From assembly GCA_030123545.1 (NCBI GenBank), contig CP126124.1, positions 3,472,001 through 3,536,000 on the forward strand: 64,000 nucleotides of DNA, given 5' to 3'. Of the stretch, positions 42,021 to 52,263 are shown piece by piece. The position numbers and the translations under genes were made by a program. Below the pieces are notes generated by a model. It searched no databases, was not told the DNA's origin, and saw nothing but the letters and a program-made list of their open reading frames with translations. The DNA comes from Burkholderiaceae bacterium (GTDB taxonomy: Bacteria > Pseudomonadota > Gammaproteobacteria > Burkholderiales > Burkholderiaceae_C). Within the stretch, counting starts at the first letter, position 1. Each line of letters begins with the position of its first letter.

Positions 42021-42743
42021 TCATTGCGCGCCCGACTGCCGCAGCATCGTCTCCATGGCGGTGTAGCCGCGGGCACGCGCCAGTTGCAGCGGCGTATGGC
42101 CCTGGCGGTCCGCGAGTTGCAGGTCGGCACCGGCGGCGATCAGCGCCTGCAGCGTCTGCTGGTGCCGCACGCCGCCGTCGCCGAGCACGATAGCTTCGAT
42201 GACCGCGGTCCAGTGCAGGTTGTTCACATGGTCGAGCGGGGCGCCGGCGGCGATCAGCTGGCGCACCACGCCGTCGTGGCCCAGATGCGCGGCCGCGATC
42301 AGCGCGGTGCCGTCGTAGCGGCTGGTGATCAAGCTTGGGCTGGCGCCGAGCGCGAGCAGCAGTCGCAGCGTCTCCTCGTCGTCGGCGACGGCCGCGATCG
42401 TCACCGCGTCATAGCGATCGTTGTCCAGCAGCCCGAGTTCGGTGCCGGCCTTGGCCAACGCTCGGATCGCGTCCCGCTGGCCGGCGAACGTGGCCACGTG
42501 CAGCGGCGTGCGGCCGGCGGCATCGCGCGCATTCACGTCGGCGTGGGCGGCCGCGAGGCGCTCGATCGTCGCCGCGTCGCCCTGCCACGCGGCCGCATGC
42601 AGCCCGGTGTAGCGCGCGACTTGCGCGGCGCTGGGCGGCACCTGCGCGCGTGCCGTGGTACCGGCTACGAGGCCGGCACCGGCCAGTACCGCCGCCAGCA
42701 TGGCGTGCAGCGCGCGTCGGCGCAGCGGGATGACCTTCGTCAC
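42021..42743 (-). CDS. secreted ankyrin-repeat protein
   Basis: A 240-residue protein with a signal peptide (RRRALHAMLAAVLAGAGLVAG, cut near ARA-Q) and about five ankyrin repeats (AGRTPLHVATFAGQRD, DGTALIAAAHLGHDG, QGHTPLQLARARGYTA). Likely periplasmic protein-binding. It lies 16 bases downstream of the GlcG/HbpS gene and could be in one operon with it. Confidence 0.85.
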   Translation of the reverse strand: MTKVIPLRRRALHAMLAAVLAGAGLVAGTTARAQVPPSAAQVARYTGLHAAAWQGDAATIERLAAAHADVNARDAAGRTPLHVATFAGQRDAIRALAKAGTELGLLDNDRYDAVTIAAVADDEETLRLLLALGASPSLITSRYDGTALIAAAHLGHDGVVRQLIAAGAPLDHVNNLHWTAVIEAIVLGDGGVRHQQTLQALIAAGADLQLADRQGHTPLQLARARGYTAMETMLRQSGAQ

Positions 42744-42759
42744 GAGGCTTGCCGATGCG

Positions 42760-43251
42760 TCACTTCAGCTGGTCCTGCACCTTGGCGAGGGCGGCCATCG
42801 CGCATTGCTCGTCCAGGTGGCCGCCGGGCGCACCGCCGACACCGACGGCGCCGATGACTTCGTTGCCGGCCTTGACCGGCACGCCGCCGCCGAGCAGCAG
42901 ATAGCCCGGCAGGTAGACCAGGTTCGCGGCCGCGGGGTTCTTCTGCGCGGTCTCCATGATCGCCTGCGTGGTGCTCTTCGCGGAGACGGAGGTAAAGGCC
43001 TTTTGCTGGCTCGATGCCAGAGTGCCCGGGCCGGCGTTGTCGGCGCGCTGCACCGCGCGCACCGTGCCGGCGCGGTCGACCACGGTGGCGGTCACCGCAT
43101 AGCCGTTGCCGGCGCAGGCAGCCACCGCCGCGCCGGCGATCTGGTTCGCCAGTTCCAGCGAGATGTTCTTCTCGGTGCGCACCGCCTGCGCGCTCGCGGC
43201 GGTGGAAACGACGAACAGTGCAAGTGCGGACAGCGGAAGGAGTTTGCGCAT
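42760..43251 (-). CDS. secreted GlcG/HbpS-family protein
   Basis: A 163-residue protein with signal peptide (MRKLLPLSALALFVVSTAASA) and a GlcG/HbpS domain: LANQIAGAAVAACAG, TVVDRAGTVRAVQRADNAG and the GGGVPVKAGNEVIGAVGVGG loop. Family members include haem-binding HbpS; binding here is not shown. ATG 43251 (MRKLLPL) was preferred over the longer frame. First gene before the ankyrin protein. Confidence 0.87.
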   Translation of the reverse strand: MRKLLPLSALALFVVSTAASAQAVRTEKNISLELANQIAGAAVAACAGNGYAVTATVVDRAGTVRAVQRADNAGPGTLASSQQKAFTSVSAKSTTQAIMETAQKNPAAANLVYLPGYLLLGGGVPVKAGNEVIGAVGVGGAPGGHLDEQCAMAALAKVQDQLK

Positions 43252-43443
43252 GAGAGGGCTCCGATGAGTAAGGCCGTGTGAAACGGGGTTGGGCCATCGG
43301 CCGGATCGCCGATCGAACCGCAACGCGCACTGTAGAAACCAGCCGCTGCGCTGTCCATGCGTGCGGCTACGCGCGGCGCTGCGTAGAACTACGGAGAGCC
43401 GGGCCGGCCGCAGGCCTGGAGGCCAGCCGCGCGCGGCTGACGT

Positions 43444-44088
43444 TCACGGCCGCGCCTGCTCGTCCACCAGCGCCGCATACTGGCGGATCAGCTGCGCCAG
43501 CGACGCCACTTCCAGCTTGGCGAACAGGTTGGCGCGGTGCGTTTCCACCGTGCGCGGCGAGATCGCCAGGCTGCGGCCGATCTCCTTGTTGGTCAGCCCA
43601 TCCACGATCAGCGCGAGCACCTCGCGCTCGCGCTCCGACAGCTGCGCATGGCGCGCCCGCGCCTGGCGGCCGGCAAGCTGGCGCTGGCGCGACTTCACGT
43701 GCTGGCGCACCGCCTGCTGCAGGGTTTCGAGCAGCAGTTCGTCGTCCACCGGCTTTTCCAGGAACTCCGCGGCACCCGCCTTGAACGCACGCCGGCACAT
43801 CTCCACCGTGCCGTGACCGGTGAGCATGATGACCGGCTGGTCCACCCCCTGGGCCATCAGCTTGTCGAGCACCGCGAGGCCGCCGATCCCGGGCATGCGC
43901 ACGTCGAGCACGATCGCGCCGATGCCCTGGCGATCGAAGCCGGCGATGAACGCCTGCGCATCGGACCAGCTCTGCACCCTGAGGCCGACCGTTCCGATCA
44001 GCAACGCCAGGGCATGGCGCACCGCGTCGTCGTCGTCGATCAGGTGAACGACCGGAGACAGGCCGGCACCCTTCTCGGCGCCGGTCAT
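43444..44088 (-). CDS. FixJ-type response regulator
   Basis: A 214-residue two-component regulator: receiver domain (HLIDDDDAVRHAL, phospho-Asp in LDVRMPG, EKPVDD) and LuxR-type helix-turn-helix (LSEREREVLALIVDGLTNKE, SPRTVETHRANLFAKL). The start overlaps the kinase stop as ATGA, so kinase and regulator are made together. Target genes unknown. Confidence 0.93.
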   Translation of the reverse strand: MTGAEKGAGLSPVVHLIDDDDAVRHALALLIGTVGLRVQSWSDAQAFIAGFDRQGIGAIVLDVRMPGIGGLAVLDKLMAQGVDQPVIMLTGHGTVEMCRRAFKAGAAEFLEKPVDDELLLETLQQAVRQHVKSRQRQLAGRQARARHAQLSEREREVLALIVDGLTNKEIGRSLAISPRTVETHRANLFAKLEVASLAQLIRQYAALVDEQARP

Positions 44089-45569
44089 CGCGCGCTCCCG
44101 CCCGCACCCGGCGCCAGCGGCAGGGTCAGCCGCAGCAGCGCGCCGCGCGGCGCCGCATTGGCCGCGGTCAAGGTTCCGCCGATGCGGTTGGCCAGCGTCT
44201 CGCACAGGCTCAGGCCCAGCCCCAGGCCGCCGTCGCGCGTCGTGAAGAACGGCTCGAAGAGCCGCGCCAGCACCTCCGCCGTCAGGCCCGGCCCGCTGTC
44301 CTGCACCGACAGCATTCCGCGGCCGTCGGCGGCCCCGATTCCGATTCGCAGCCGGCGTTCACCACTAGGCACCTGCTCCATCGCCTGCAGCGCGTTGGTC
44401 AGCAGGTTGTGCACGATCTGCTCCAGCGCCACCGGCTCGGCCAGCACGCGCACCGGCGCCGGCGGGGTCTCGATCACCGGGCTGACGCCGCAGCGGCGGC
44501 ACTCGGGCTCGAGCAGGTACAACGCGTCGCGCACCGCGTCCGCCATGTCGACCGGCCGGACCTGCGCGCCCGGGTCGGGCCGTTCCACCGCGCGCCGCAG
44601 GCGGCCGATCACGTCGGCCGCACGCCGCGCCTGCTCCGCGGCCCGCGCCATCGCGCCGCGCGCGGTGCCCAGTTCGGGCGGTTCGTCGTCGAGCAGCCGG
44701 CTGGCCGCCTGCGTGTTGGCCAGCACCGCGGTCAGCGGCTGGTTCAGTTCATGGGCCATGCCGGCAGCCAATTCACCGAGCGCGTTCAGCCGCGCGACCT
44801 GGCCCAGCCGCAGCAGTTCCTCGGCGCGCCGGCGTTCGGCGCGCTGGCGCTGCCAGGCCGCCAGCGCGGCCAGCGCGGCGGCAACCAATGCGCCCCAGAT
44901 CGCCATCCGGCCCCACGGCAACTCCGCCCAGCGGACCTGGCGCTCGGCGACCACGTCGAACGGCTGGCTCGGCGCGGCCAGGCGCTTGCTGAAGTCGAAA
45001 CGCCAGCCGCTGCCGCCGACAACGCCGGGCTGCAGCACGAAACTCTGCCCGGCATGGGTCAGCGCGACCCGCACCGGGCTGTCGTCCGGCGCCATCGGCC
45101 ACTCGCTCCACGGCACCATCAGGTGCATGTCGATCAGCAGCGCGAAGCTGGTCGGCTCAGAGGCCAGCACCAGCTGGTAGCGGCCGCGCGCGAAGTCCAC
45201 CTGCGCGAGCGCGGCATCGCCACTCTCACGCGAGCGGGCCTCGGCCGCGTTCAGGGCCGGATCGGACCAAGGGTCCGCGTCGTCACGGCGCAGCACGCCC
45301 AGAATCTGCGGATAGACCGACGACAGCCGCCGCTCGGGCTGCGCCGATGCCGGCGCCGACGGGATCGGCTGCAGCAGCGCGAGCATCGCCATCACCGCGT
45401 CCTGCTGCACCATCTGCTGGCTCAGCAGCCGGTGCACGATGCGCGCATCGGTCTCGAACGCATCGCGCAGCTGCGCCAGTTCGATGCGCGCCAGCACCAC
45501 GCAGCCCGCCGCCGTCACCACGACCCACGCGAGGAGCCACCAGATCCGACGCCGCACCGCTTCGAACAT
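44085..45569 (-). CDS. sensor histidine kinase
   Basis: A 494-residue membrane kinase. One N-terminal helix (WWLLAWVVVTAAGCVVLA), a periplasmic region of about 200 residues, a second helix (WGALVAAALAALAAW), then HisKA with the phospho-histidine in GMAHELNQPLTAV and an ATPase domain with NLLTNALQAM, DSGPGL and GLGLGLSLCE. The HELNQPL form is that of DctB/FixL-type kinases, fitting a FixJ-like partner. The ligand is unknown. Confidence 0.92.
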   Translation of the reverse strand: MFEAVRRRIWWLLAWVVVTAAGCVVLARIELAQLRDAFETDARIVHRLLSQQMVQQDAVMAMLALLQPIPSAPASAQPERRLSSVYPQILGVLRRDDADPWSDPALNAAEARSRESGDAALAQVDFARGRYQLVLASEPTSFALLIDMHLMVPWSEWPMAPDDSPVRVALTHAGQSFVLQPGVVGGSGWRFDFSKRLAAPSQPFDVVAERQVRWAELPWGRMAIWGALVAAALAALAAWQRQRAERRRAEELLRLGQVARLNALGELAAGMAHELNQPLTAVLANTQAASRLLDDEPPELGTARGAMARAAEQARRAADVIGRLRRAVERPDPGAQVRPVDMADAVRDALYLLEPECRRCGVSPVIETPPAPVRVLAEPVALEQIVHNLLTNALQAMEQVPSGERRLRIGIGAADGRGMLSVQDSGPGLTAEVLARLFEPFFTTRDGGLGLGLSLCETLANRIGGTLTAANAAPRGALLRLTLPLAPGAGGSAR

Positions 45570-45643
45570 CGGCGTATTTTGCTTGCACGGGGGCCGCGTC
45601 GGCTCCCGTCGGGCGCCGGATCGGCCTGCGCCACAATCGCCGG

Positions 45644-46573
45644 ATGCCCTCGACCCAGGTATTTCTGCCGACCCCCCAGCGCCTGCTGCGGGCATCGGTG
45701 GCCGTCGCCGTCGTCACGATCGTGATGAAAACGCTGGCTTGGCACGTGACCGGATCGGTCGGCCTGCTGTCGGACGCGATGGAGTCGTTCGTCAACCTGG
45801 CGGGCGCGGCGTTCGGCCTGGCGATGGTGACGATCGCGATGCGGCCAGCCGACGCCGACCACCCGTTCGGGCATACCAAGGCCGAGTATTTTGCGTCCGG
45901 CTTCGAAGGCATGCTGATCGCCTTCGCCGCCGCCGGCATCCTGTGGGCCGCGGCGCACCGGCTGGCCGACCCGCAGCCGCTCACGCAACTGAGCTGGGGT
46001 CTGGGGCTGTCCATCGGCAGCTCGGTGCTGAACGGCGCGCTCGCCTGGCTGATGTTCCGCTCGGCCCGCGCACACCGCTCGCAGGCGCTGGAGGCCGACG
46101 CGCGGCATCTGCGCACCGACGTCTGGACCTCGGTCGGCGTCGTGGTCGGTGTCGCGCTGGTCGCTGTCACCGGCCGGCTCTGGCTCGATCCGCTGGTCGC
46201 GATCGCGGTCGCGATCAACATCCTGTGGGAAGGCGGCCGGCTGGTGTGGCGCTCGTCGCAGGGGCTGATGGACGAGGCGCTGGAGCCGGAGCTGCAAGCC
46301 GTGATCGAGACCACGCTCGCCGGCTTCGCGTACCGGCGCGGCAGTGTCGACGTGATCCGCTTCGACCATATCGCGACGCGCCGATCCGGCCACCGCCGCT
46401 TCGTCGACCTGCACATGCACATGCCGGCCGAGTGGACGCTGGGCCGCGCCGCCACGCTGCGCGGCAGCGTCGAGCAGGCACTGATGAGCGCGGTGCCGGG
46501 CCTGCGCGCGACGATCCAGCTGCTGCCGAGCGACGTCGAGGCACATTTCGGCGACGAGCGCGACCTGCTGTAA
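45644..46573 (+). CDS. cation diffusion facilitator transporter
   Basis: A 309-residue CDF family metal exporter. Six helices with metal ligands in LLSDAMESFVNLAG and LEADARHLRTDVWTSVG, the HPFGHTKAEYFASG motif, and a C-terminal cytoplasmic domain rich in histidine (FVDLHMHMPAEW). Likely Zn, Fe or Mn efflux. ATG 45644 (MPSTQVFLPTPQ). Followed by dtd after 10 bases. Confidence 0.9.
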   Translation: MPSTQVFLPTPQRLLRASVAVAVVTIVMKTLAWHVTGSVGLLSDAMESFVNLAGAAFGLAMVTIAMRPADADHPFGHTKAEYFASGFEGMLIAFAAAGILWAAAHRLADPQPLTQLSWGLGLSIGSSVLNGALAWLMFRSARAHRSQALEADARHLRTDVWTSVGVVVGVALVAVTGRLWLDPLVAIAVAINILWEGGRLVWRSSQGLMDEALEPELQAVIETTLAGFAYRRGSVDVIRFDHIATRRSGHRRFVDLHMHMPAEWTLGRAATLRGSVEQALMSAVPGLRATIQLLPSDVEAHFGDERDLL

Positions 46574-46583
46574 CTAGCCAGCC

Positions 46584-47051
46584 GTGATCGCCCTGATCCA
46601 GCGCGTGCGCCGCGCCCATGTCGAAGTCGCCGGCCGAACCATCGGCGCGATCGGCGCCGGCCTGCTGGTGCTGGTTTGCGCCGAGCGCGGCGACGGCGCG
46701 AGCGAAGCCGAGCGGCTGCTCGCGAAAATCCTGAAGCTGCGCATCTTCGCCGACGACGCCGGCAAGATGAACCGCAGCGTGCAGGACATCGACGGCCACG
46801 GCACGGCCGGCGGCCTGCTGCTGGTCAGTCAGTTCACGCTCGCCGCCGACACCGCGCGCGGCAACCGGCCCGGCTTCGACGCCGCCGCGCCGCCTGAACT
46901 CGCGCGCACGTTGTACGCGCATTTCGTCGCGCGGGCGCGCGCGCTGCACCCAGTGGTCGCGACCGGCGAGTTCGCCGCCGACATGCAGGTGCATCTGGTG
47001 AACGATGGGCCGGTGACGATTCCGCTGCGGATGGTGTCGGGGGCTCGATAA
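46584..47051 (+). CDS. dtd: D-aminoacyl-tRNA deacylase
   Basis: Hydrolyses D-aminoacyl-tRNA as a proofreading step. 155 residues with IALIQRVRRAHVEV, LLLVSQFTLAADTARGNRP and NDGPVTIPL, the two cross-subunit active-site motifs. Starts at GTG 46584. Confidence 0.96.
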   Translation: MIALIQRVRRAHVEVAGRTIGAIGAGLLVLVCAERGDGASEAERLLAKILKLRIFADDAGKMNRSVQDIDGHGTAGGLLLVSQFTLAADTARGNRPGFDAAAPPELARTLYAHFVARARALHPVVATGEFAADMQVHLVNDGPVTIPLRMVSGAR

Positions 47052-47100
47052 CTGCGCAGAAACCGCACGCCGACCGTGCGGCGCACGGCCGGCGCCACGA

Positions 47101-50100
47101 TCAGATCAATCCGAAATAGCGATCGAAAAACGCGGAGAGTTTGTCCAGCACCGCGTGTTTTTTTGCGGCGTGGCCATTGGCTTTCGAGAATCGAGATACC
47201 GGCGGCAGGATGCGGGTGATCGCCGTGCCGGTGGTCGGGATGTTGCCGTCGCGGAAGGCATCGTCGATGAACCCGCGGGTGGCTTCGGGGTCGAGGCCCT
47301 CCTGCGCGATGATGCCCTCGAGTTCCTCGGCCTTTTTCGCCGCCACGAACACCTGCCACTGCGCATCGACCGCCGCCTTCGTCGTCACCGAGTCCACGAA
47401 GGCTTCGATCAGATCCTTCTTGTTGCGCAGCGACGGGCTCGAATCGATGGCCCGCTCGATCGACGCGCGAATGTCTCCGTCTTCGCCCGAGCCCTTCTTC
47501 TTCAGGTACTGCTCGACCAGCAGCAGGATGTAGTCGACGTTGATCTCGACCTGCTTGATCAGTTCGATCTCGAACACCACGTCGTCGTTGATGCGCTCTT
47601 TCTCGGCCTGCGCCGACGCCCGAAACTCGGCGTACAGATTCAGGTACAGGCTCTGGTAGTCCTGATACTCGCGCTCGGTGAGGATTTCATGGCCCGCGAA
47701 ATCGTCGAACGCGGTGAGGATGTTCCTCAACCGAAGGATCGCGCCGAACAGCTTGATGAAGTCCTTTTTCGCCGCTTCGCCGACGATCGCCTCGCCAAGC
47801 GGAAATCCATCGACCAGTTCACCCACGCGTCGTTCGTAGTCCGCGTAGTACTCGGCATAGGACTTCAGGAGCACGATGCCCTTCGCCTCCTTGTTGCCGA
47901 ACAAGGCCAGCGCATCGTTCGTCGCCTGCTCCAGATTGCGGAACGAGACGATGTTGCCGTAGCTCTTGACCGAGTTGAGGATGCGGTTGGTGCGCGAATA
48001 CGCCTGGATCAGTCCGTGGCTCTTCAGGTTCTTGTCCACCCACAGGGTGTTGAGCGTGGTGGCGTCGAACCCGGTGAGGAACATGCCGACGACGATCACC
48101 AGGTCCAGTTCGCGCTGCTTGAGGCGCAGCGACAAGTCCTTGTAGTAGTTCTGGAACTTGTCGACCGAGGTGTCGTAGCTGGTTGCAAAAAGCGCGTTGT
48201 AGTCCCCGACCGCCGCGTCAAGAAAATCGCGCGAGCCGGCATCGAGACCCTCCATCTCGAAGGCCTCGTCCTCCAGCAACGCCTCGTCCTGCCCCTCGTT
48301 CGCGGCAAAGCTGTAGATCAGGCCCACCTTGAGCCGCTGCGCCGCGGGCAGGCCTTGCTGCTGCTTCGCGAACTCGGCGTAGTACCGCTTGGCGGCGTCG
48401 ATGGAGGCCGTGGCGAAGATCGAGTTGAAGCCATTCAGGCGTTGCCTGCGCCGAATCTCATCGACCCGGTTCCGGCCGGCGACGACCTCGGCCACGTTGC
48501 CGACGATGCCGTGCACGTAGCTGGCATTGCCCTCGCGCTTGGTCTTCTGATCGAAATGCTCGCGGATGTAGCCCACGATCTGCGCGATGCGCTCGGGCGC
48601 CAGCAACGCCCGCTCGGTGTCGATCGCCGGGACCTTCTTGTCCTTCACGTCCGGCGCCGTCTTGATCGTGTTGATGTAGTCGATGCGAAACGGCAGCACG
48701 TTCTTGTCGCTGATCGCGTCCACGATGGTGTAGGCGTGCAACTGGCTGCCAAAGGTCTGCTCCGTGGTGCGCCGGCGCGGGTCGCCCGACGTTGCCGCGT
48801 TGTCCTCGAAGATCGGCGTACCGGTAAAGCCGAACAGGTGATAGCGGCGGAACGACCGCGTGATCTCGGCGTGCATGTCGCCGAACTGGCTGCGGTGGCA
48901 TTCGTCGAAGATCACCACCACATGCGCGTCGTACACCGGGTGCTTCTTGTTTTTGGCGACGAAGCGGCTGAGCTTCTGGATCGTCGTGACGATGATGCGC
49001 GCCTGCGGGTCTTCCAGCTGCCGCTGCAGCACGCTCGTCGACGTGTTGGAATTGGCCGCGCCCTTCTCGAAGCGCTCGTATTCGCGCATGGTCTGGTAGT
49101 CCAGGTCCTTGCGGTCCACCACGAACAACACCTTGTCGATGCCCGGCAGGCCGCGCGCCAGTTGCGCCGCCTTGAAGCTGGCCAGCGTCTTGCCCGAGCC
49201 GGTCGTGTGCCAGATGTAGCCGCCGGCCTCCACCCTGCCGAGCTGCCGGTGGTTGGTGGATGTGCCGATGCGCTGCAGGATGCGCTCGGCCGCCACGATC
49301 TGGTAGGGCCGCATCACTAGCAGCTTTCGGTCCACATCGAACACGCAGTACCGGGTGAGGATGTTCAGCAGCGAATGCCTGGCGAAGAAGGTCTTGGTGA
49401 AGCCCGCCAGTTCGGTGATCGGCCGGTTCTTCGCGTCGGCCCACCAGCTGGTGAAGGCGAAGCTGTTGGCGGTCTTGCCGCTCTTGCCGCGCCGGCCGGC
49501 TTGCTCTTTCAAGTGCCCGTCGCGCACCGTGTTGCTGTAGTACTTGGTCAGCGTGCCGTTGCTGATGACGAACAGCTGCACGTACTCGAACAGGCCCGAG
49601 CCGGCCCAGAAGCTCTCGCGCTGGTAGCGGTCGATCTGGTTGAACGCCTCGCGGATGTCCACGCCCCGGCGCTTCAATTCGATGTGCACCAGCGGCAAGC
49701 CGTTCACCAGCACGGTCACGTCGTAGCGGTTGTCGCGCCGGCCCTGCACCGCGTACTGGTTGATCACCTGCAGGGCGTTGTTGTGAATGCTCGCCTTGTC
49801 GATCAGGTAGATGTTCTTGACCGTGCCGTCGTCGCGCTTCAACACCTGCACATGGTCTTCCTGGATGCGCGCGGTTTTCTCGACGATGCCGTCGTTCGCG
49901 CCGGCGATGCAGGTGGTGAAGAAGCGATCCCACTCCGCATCGGTGAAAGCGAGCTTGTTCAGGCGCTCCAGCTGCGCGCGCAGGTTGGCGAGCAGTTCGC
50001 CCTCGGAGGTGATCGGCAGATGCTCATAAGCCTGCGCCTGCAACTGGCGGATGAAGGCGCGCTCCAGCTCGGCCTCGCTCTGGTACGCGGCCTCGCGCAC

Positions 50101-50193
50101 GCCCGGGCCGTCCTGCACGAACTCGGCCACCACCGTGCTCTCGTCCGACAGCGCGATCGGCTCGTACCGGTAGGGCTTGATGTCTTCGCTCAT
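47101..50193 (-). CDS. hsdR: type I restriction enzyme R subunit
   Basis: A 1030-residue restriction and translocation subunit. An N-terminal nuclease domain holds the IELKRRG motif of the PD-(D/E)XK fold. Helicase motifs follow: Walker A TTGSGKTLASF, DECH box VVIFDECHRSQ, TGTPIFED, and GMFLTGFDATTLNTL. A C-terminal helical domain follows. ATG 50193. It lies after parE with a 114-base gap that may carry its own promoter, so restriction could be timed separately from hsdM and hsdS. Confidence 0.97.
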   Translation of the reverse strand: MSEDIKPYRYEPIALSDESTVVAEFVQDGPGVREAAYQSEAELERAFIRQLQAQAYEHLPITSEGELLANLRAQLERLNKLAFTDAEWDRFFTTCIAGANDGIVEKTARIQEDHVQVLKRDDGTVKNIYLIDKASIHNNALQVINQYAVQGRRDNRYDVTVLVNGLPLVHIELKRRGVDIREAFNQIDRYQRESFWAGSGLFEYVQLFVISNGTLTKYYSNTVRDGHLKEQAGRRGKSGKTANSFAFTSWWADAKNRPITELAGFTKTFFARHSLLNILTRYCVFDVDRKLLVMRPYQIVAAERILQRIGTSTNHRQLGRVEAGGYIWHTTGSGKTLASFKAAQLARGLPGIDKVLFVVDRKDLDYQTMREYERFEKGAANSNTSTSVLQRQLEDPQARIIVTTIQKLSRFVAKNKKHPVYDAHVVVIFDECHRSQFGDMHAEITRSFRRYHLFGFTGTPIFEDNAATSGDPRRRTTEQTFGSQLHAYTIVDAISDKNVLPFRIDYINTIKTAPDVKDKKVPAIDTERALLAPERIAQIVGYIREHFDQKTKREGNASYVHGIVGNVAEVVAGRNRVDEIRRRQRLNGFNSIFATASIDAAKRYYAEFAKQQQGLPAAQRLKVGLIYSFAANEGQDEALLEDEAFEMEGLDAGSRDFLDAAVGDYNALFATSYDTSVDKFQNYYKDLSLRLKQRELDLVIVVGMFLTGFDATTLNTLWVDKNLKSHGLIQAYSRTNRILNSVKSYGNIVSFRNLEQATNDALALFGNKEAKGIVLLKSYAEYYADYERRVGELVDGFPLGEAIVGEAAKKDFIKLFGAILRLRNILTAFDDFAGHEILTEREYQDYQSLYLNLYAEFRASAQAEKERINDDVVFEIELIKQVEINVDYILLLVEQYLKKKGSGEDGDIRASIERAIDSSPSLRNKKDLIEAFVDSVTTKAAVDAQWQVFVAAKKAEELEGIIAQEGLDPEATRGFIDDAFRDGNIPTTGTAITRILPPVSRFSKANGHAAKKHAVLDKLSAFFDRYFGLI

Positions 50194-50204
50194 GGGAATT
50201 GCCG

Positions 50205-50240
50205 TTGAGTACTTTTACTCAGCGTATTGAGTCAATCAGA
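50205..50240 (-). promoter_or_regulatory. candidate promoter and dyad before hsdR
   Basis: Plus strand TTGAGTACTTTTACTCAGCG, then TATTGAGTCAA, contains two overlapping dyads (TGAGTA/TACTCA and TTGA/TCAA). On the minus strand TTGACT (50235-50230) could be a -35. No good -10 match. Confidence 0.35.
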
Positions 50241-50307
50241 GCCGCCCGATACCGGCTTGCCCGGTACGGCGCGGCGTGCGCGGGGCCGGGGCATGCAGCC
50301 GACATCG

Positions 50308-50634
50308 TCACGGTTCAAGGTGCCGCGCCAGGTCCATGCTGTCGTGCAAGACGCGCAGCACGTCGATGTGGTGCCTGCCGCCCACCCGGAACACCACGAA
50401 GTGGCGGCCGTGCCGCCCCTGCCGCGCCACGTGCAGCGTGCGCACGCCCGGCGCGAGGTCGTCGCGCGCCCGCGCGCCCGCAACCTCAGGGCCATCGCAG
50501 AGCGCCTGCAGCGCCAGCGACAGCGTGCGGGCATAGGTCTGCGCCTGGCGGGCGCCGAACTGCTGGCGCGTCCACGCCCGGATCGCGGCGATGTCGTGCT
50601 GCGCGCTTTGCGCGATGCGGAGCGTCCAGGCCAC
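50308..50634 (-). CDS. parE: ParE/RelE-family toxin
   Basis: A 108-residue toxin of the ParE/RelE superfamily: RIAQSAQHDIAAIRAWTRQQ, VRTLHVARQGRHGRHFVVFR and the terminal VLRVLHDSMDLARHL. ParE toxins poison DNA gyrase. The start is GTG 50634, one base after the parD stop. Placed in the middle of an hsd operon. Confidence 0.88.
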   Translation of the reverse strand: MAWTLRIAQSAQHDIAAIRAWTRQQFGARQAQTYARTLSLALQALCDGPEVAGARARDDLAPGVRTLHVARQGRHGRHFVVFRVGGRHHIDVLRVLHDSMDLARHLEP

Positions 50635-50635
50635 G

Positions 50636-50905
50636 TCAGGCCGGCTCGTCCAGCGCCATCAGGTACGCGTCCAGGCTGGCGGCGTCGGCAAAGGTCGCGT
50701 AGCGGCCGGCCTCGATGTCGGCCACGCCGACCGCCACCGCCTCGCGCAGCGCCTTGCGGCGCGCGGCGCCGGCCTGCTCGCGTTGCTGCACCATGCGCAA
50801 GCCTTCGCGCAGCACTTCGCTCGCGTTCTGATAGCGGCCGGAGGCCACCAATTGCTCCACGAACCGCGCCTGCGGATCGGTCAGCACCACGTTGCGGGTC
50901 GGCAT
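50636..50905 (-). CDS. parD: ParD-type antitoxin
   Basis: An 89-residue ribbon-helix-helix antitoxin: RNVVLTDPQARFVEQLVASG and YQNASEVLREGLRMVQQRE, then an acidic tail that would bind ParE. ATG 50905 is favoured by AGGAG seven bases upstream; ATG 50911 is also possible but sits too close to that site. ParD usually represses its own promoter. 55 bases after the hsdS second half. Confidence 0.88.
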   Translation of the reverse strand: MPTRNVVLTDPQARFVEQLVASGRYQNASEVLREGLRMVQQREQAGAARRKALREAVAVGVADIEAGRYATFADAASLDAYLMALDEPA

Positions 50906-50960
50906 GGTCATCTCCTGAAAACGGCGTTGGCATATTCTGCCATGCGGCCGCGTGCGGCGC

Positions 50961-51534
50961 TCAGGCCGCCTCGCGGAACGTCAGCAGCCGGTCGCGGTAG
51001 TGCGCGTATTGCTGGCGGCGCGCGGCTAGTTCGGCGGGCAGGCCGGAGGAAATGTCGTTCACCAGCGCGTCGAACTTGTCGAGGATGGCGACGATGCGGG
51101 ACTGTTCGGAAAGGGGTGGGATGGGAATCGGCACCGATCTCACGATCTCGGCGTTGAGGTTCTGCACCGTTCCGGCACCAGCGCGCCGGGCAAACTCGGC
51201 CTGAACCGGTGCAGAGCGAAGCAGGTGGTACAGGAAATCCGGGATGTAGGAATCGCTGAAACCGCTAACGGCCAGCCAGCCGTCGTGGATGCAGCCCTCG
51301 ATCTTCGAGATGTATGGGCGACCGAAGCTCATCGAATTGGACAGCACGAAGTCGCCGGGGTAGACCCTTCTCGACTTTGAAGCGCCGGCCTCAGTAACGC
51401 GCTCGGCAGTGGCGGTGATGTATTTGCCCTCTGCTGCGACGTCGCCAATCTTGATCCACGGCACGCCGTCCACGGCGTCGGTAATGAAGGATTGAATGGG
51501 ACGTGGCGATGCGCCGCGAACGATGCTTGCAACC

Positions 51535-51542
<8 letters not shown>
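50961..51542 (-). CDS. hsdS: hsdS second half (second target domain), out of frame in this state
   Basis: Encodes the second target-recognition domain and C-terminal conserved region of a type I specificity subunit: LGEVASIVRGASPRPIQSF, PGDFVLSNSMSFGRP, IPIPPLSEQSRIVAILDKFD and the end YAHYRDRLLTFREAA. The frame is open from within the tetranucleotide tract (SVRWATLGEVA) but differs from the frame of the first half. A TTG at 51542 could start it alone, but no ribosome-binding site is evident. Removing one 4-base unit joins it to the first half to give 432 residues. Confidence 0.9.

Positions 51543-52259
<717 letters not shown>

Positions 52260-52263
<4 letters not shown>

Noticed and set aside
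42021..43251. Ankyrin and HbpS-like genes considered as a catalase-linked or haem-uptake locus
   Set aside because: No catalase, TonB receptor or haem transporter gene lies nearby.
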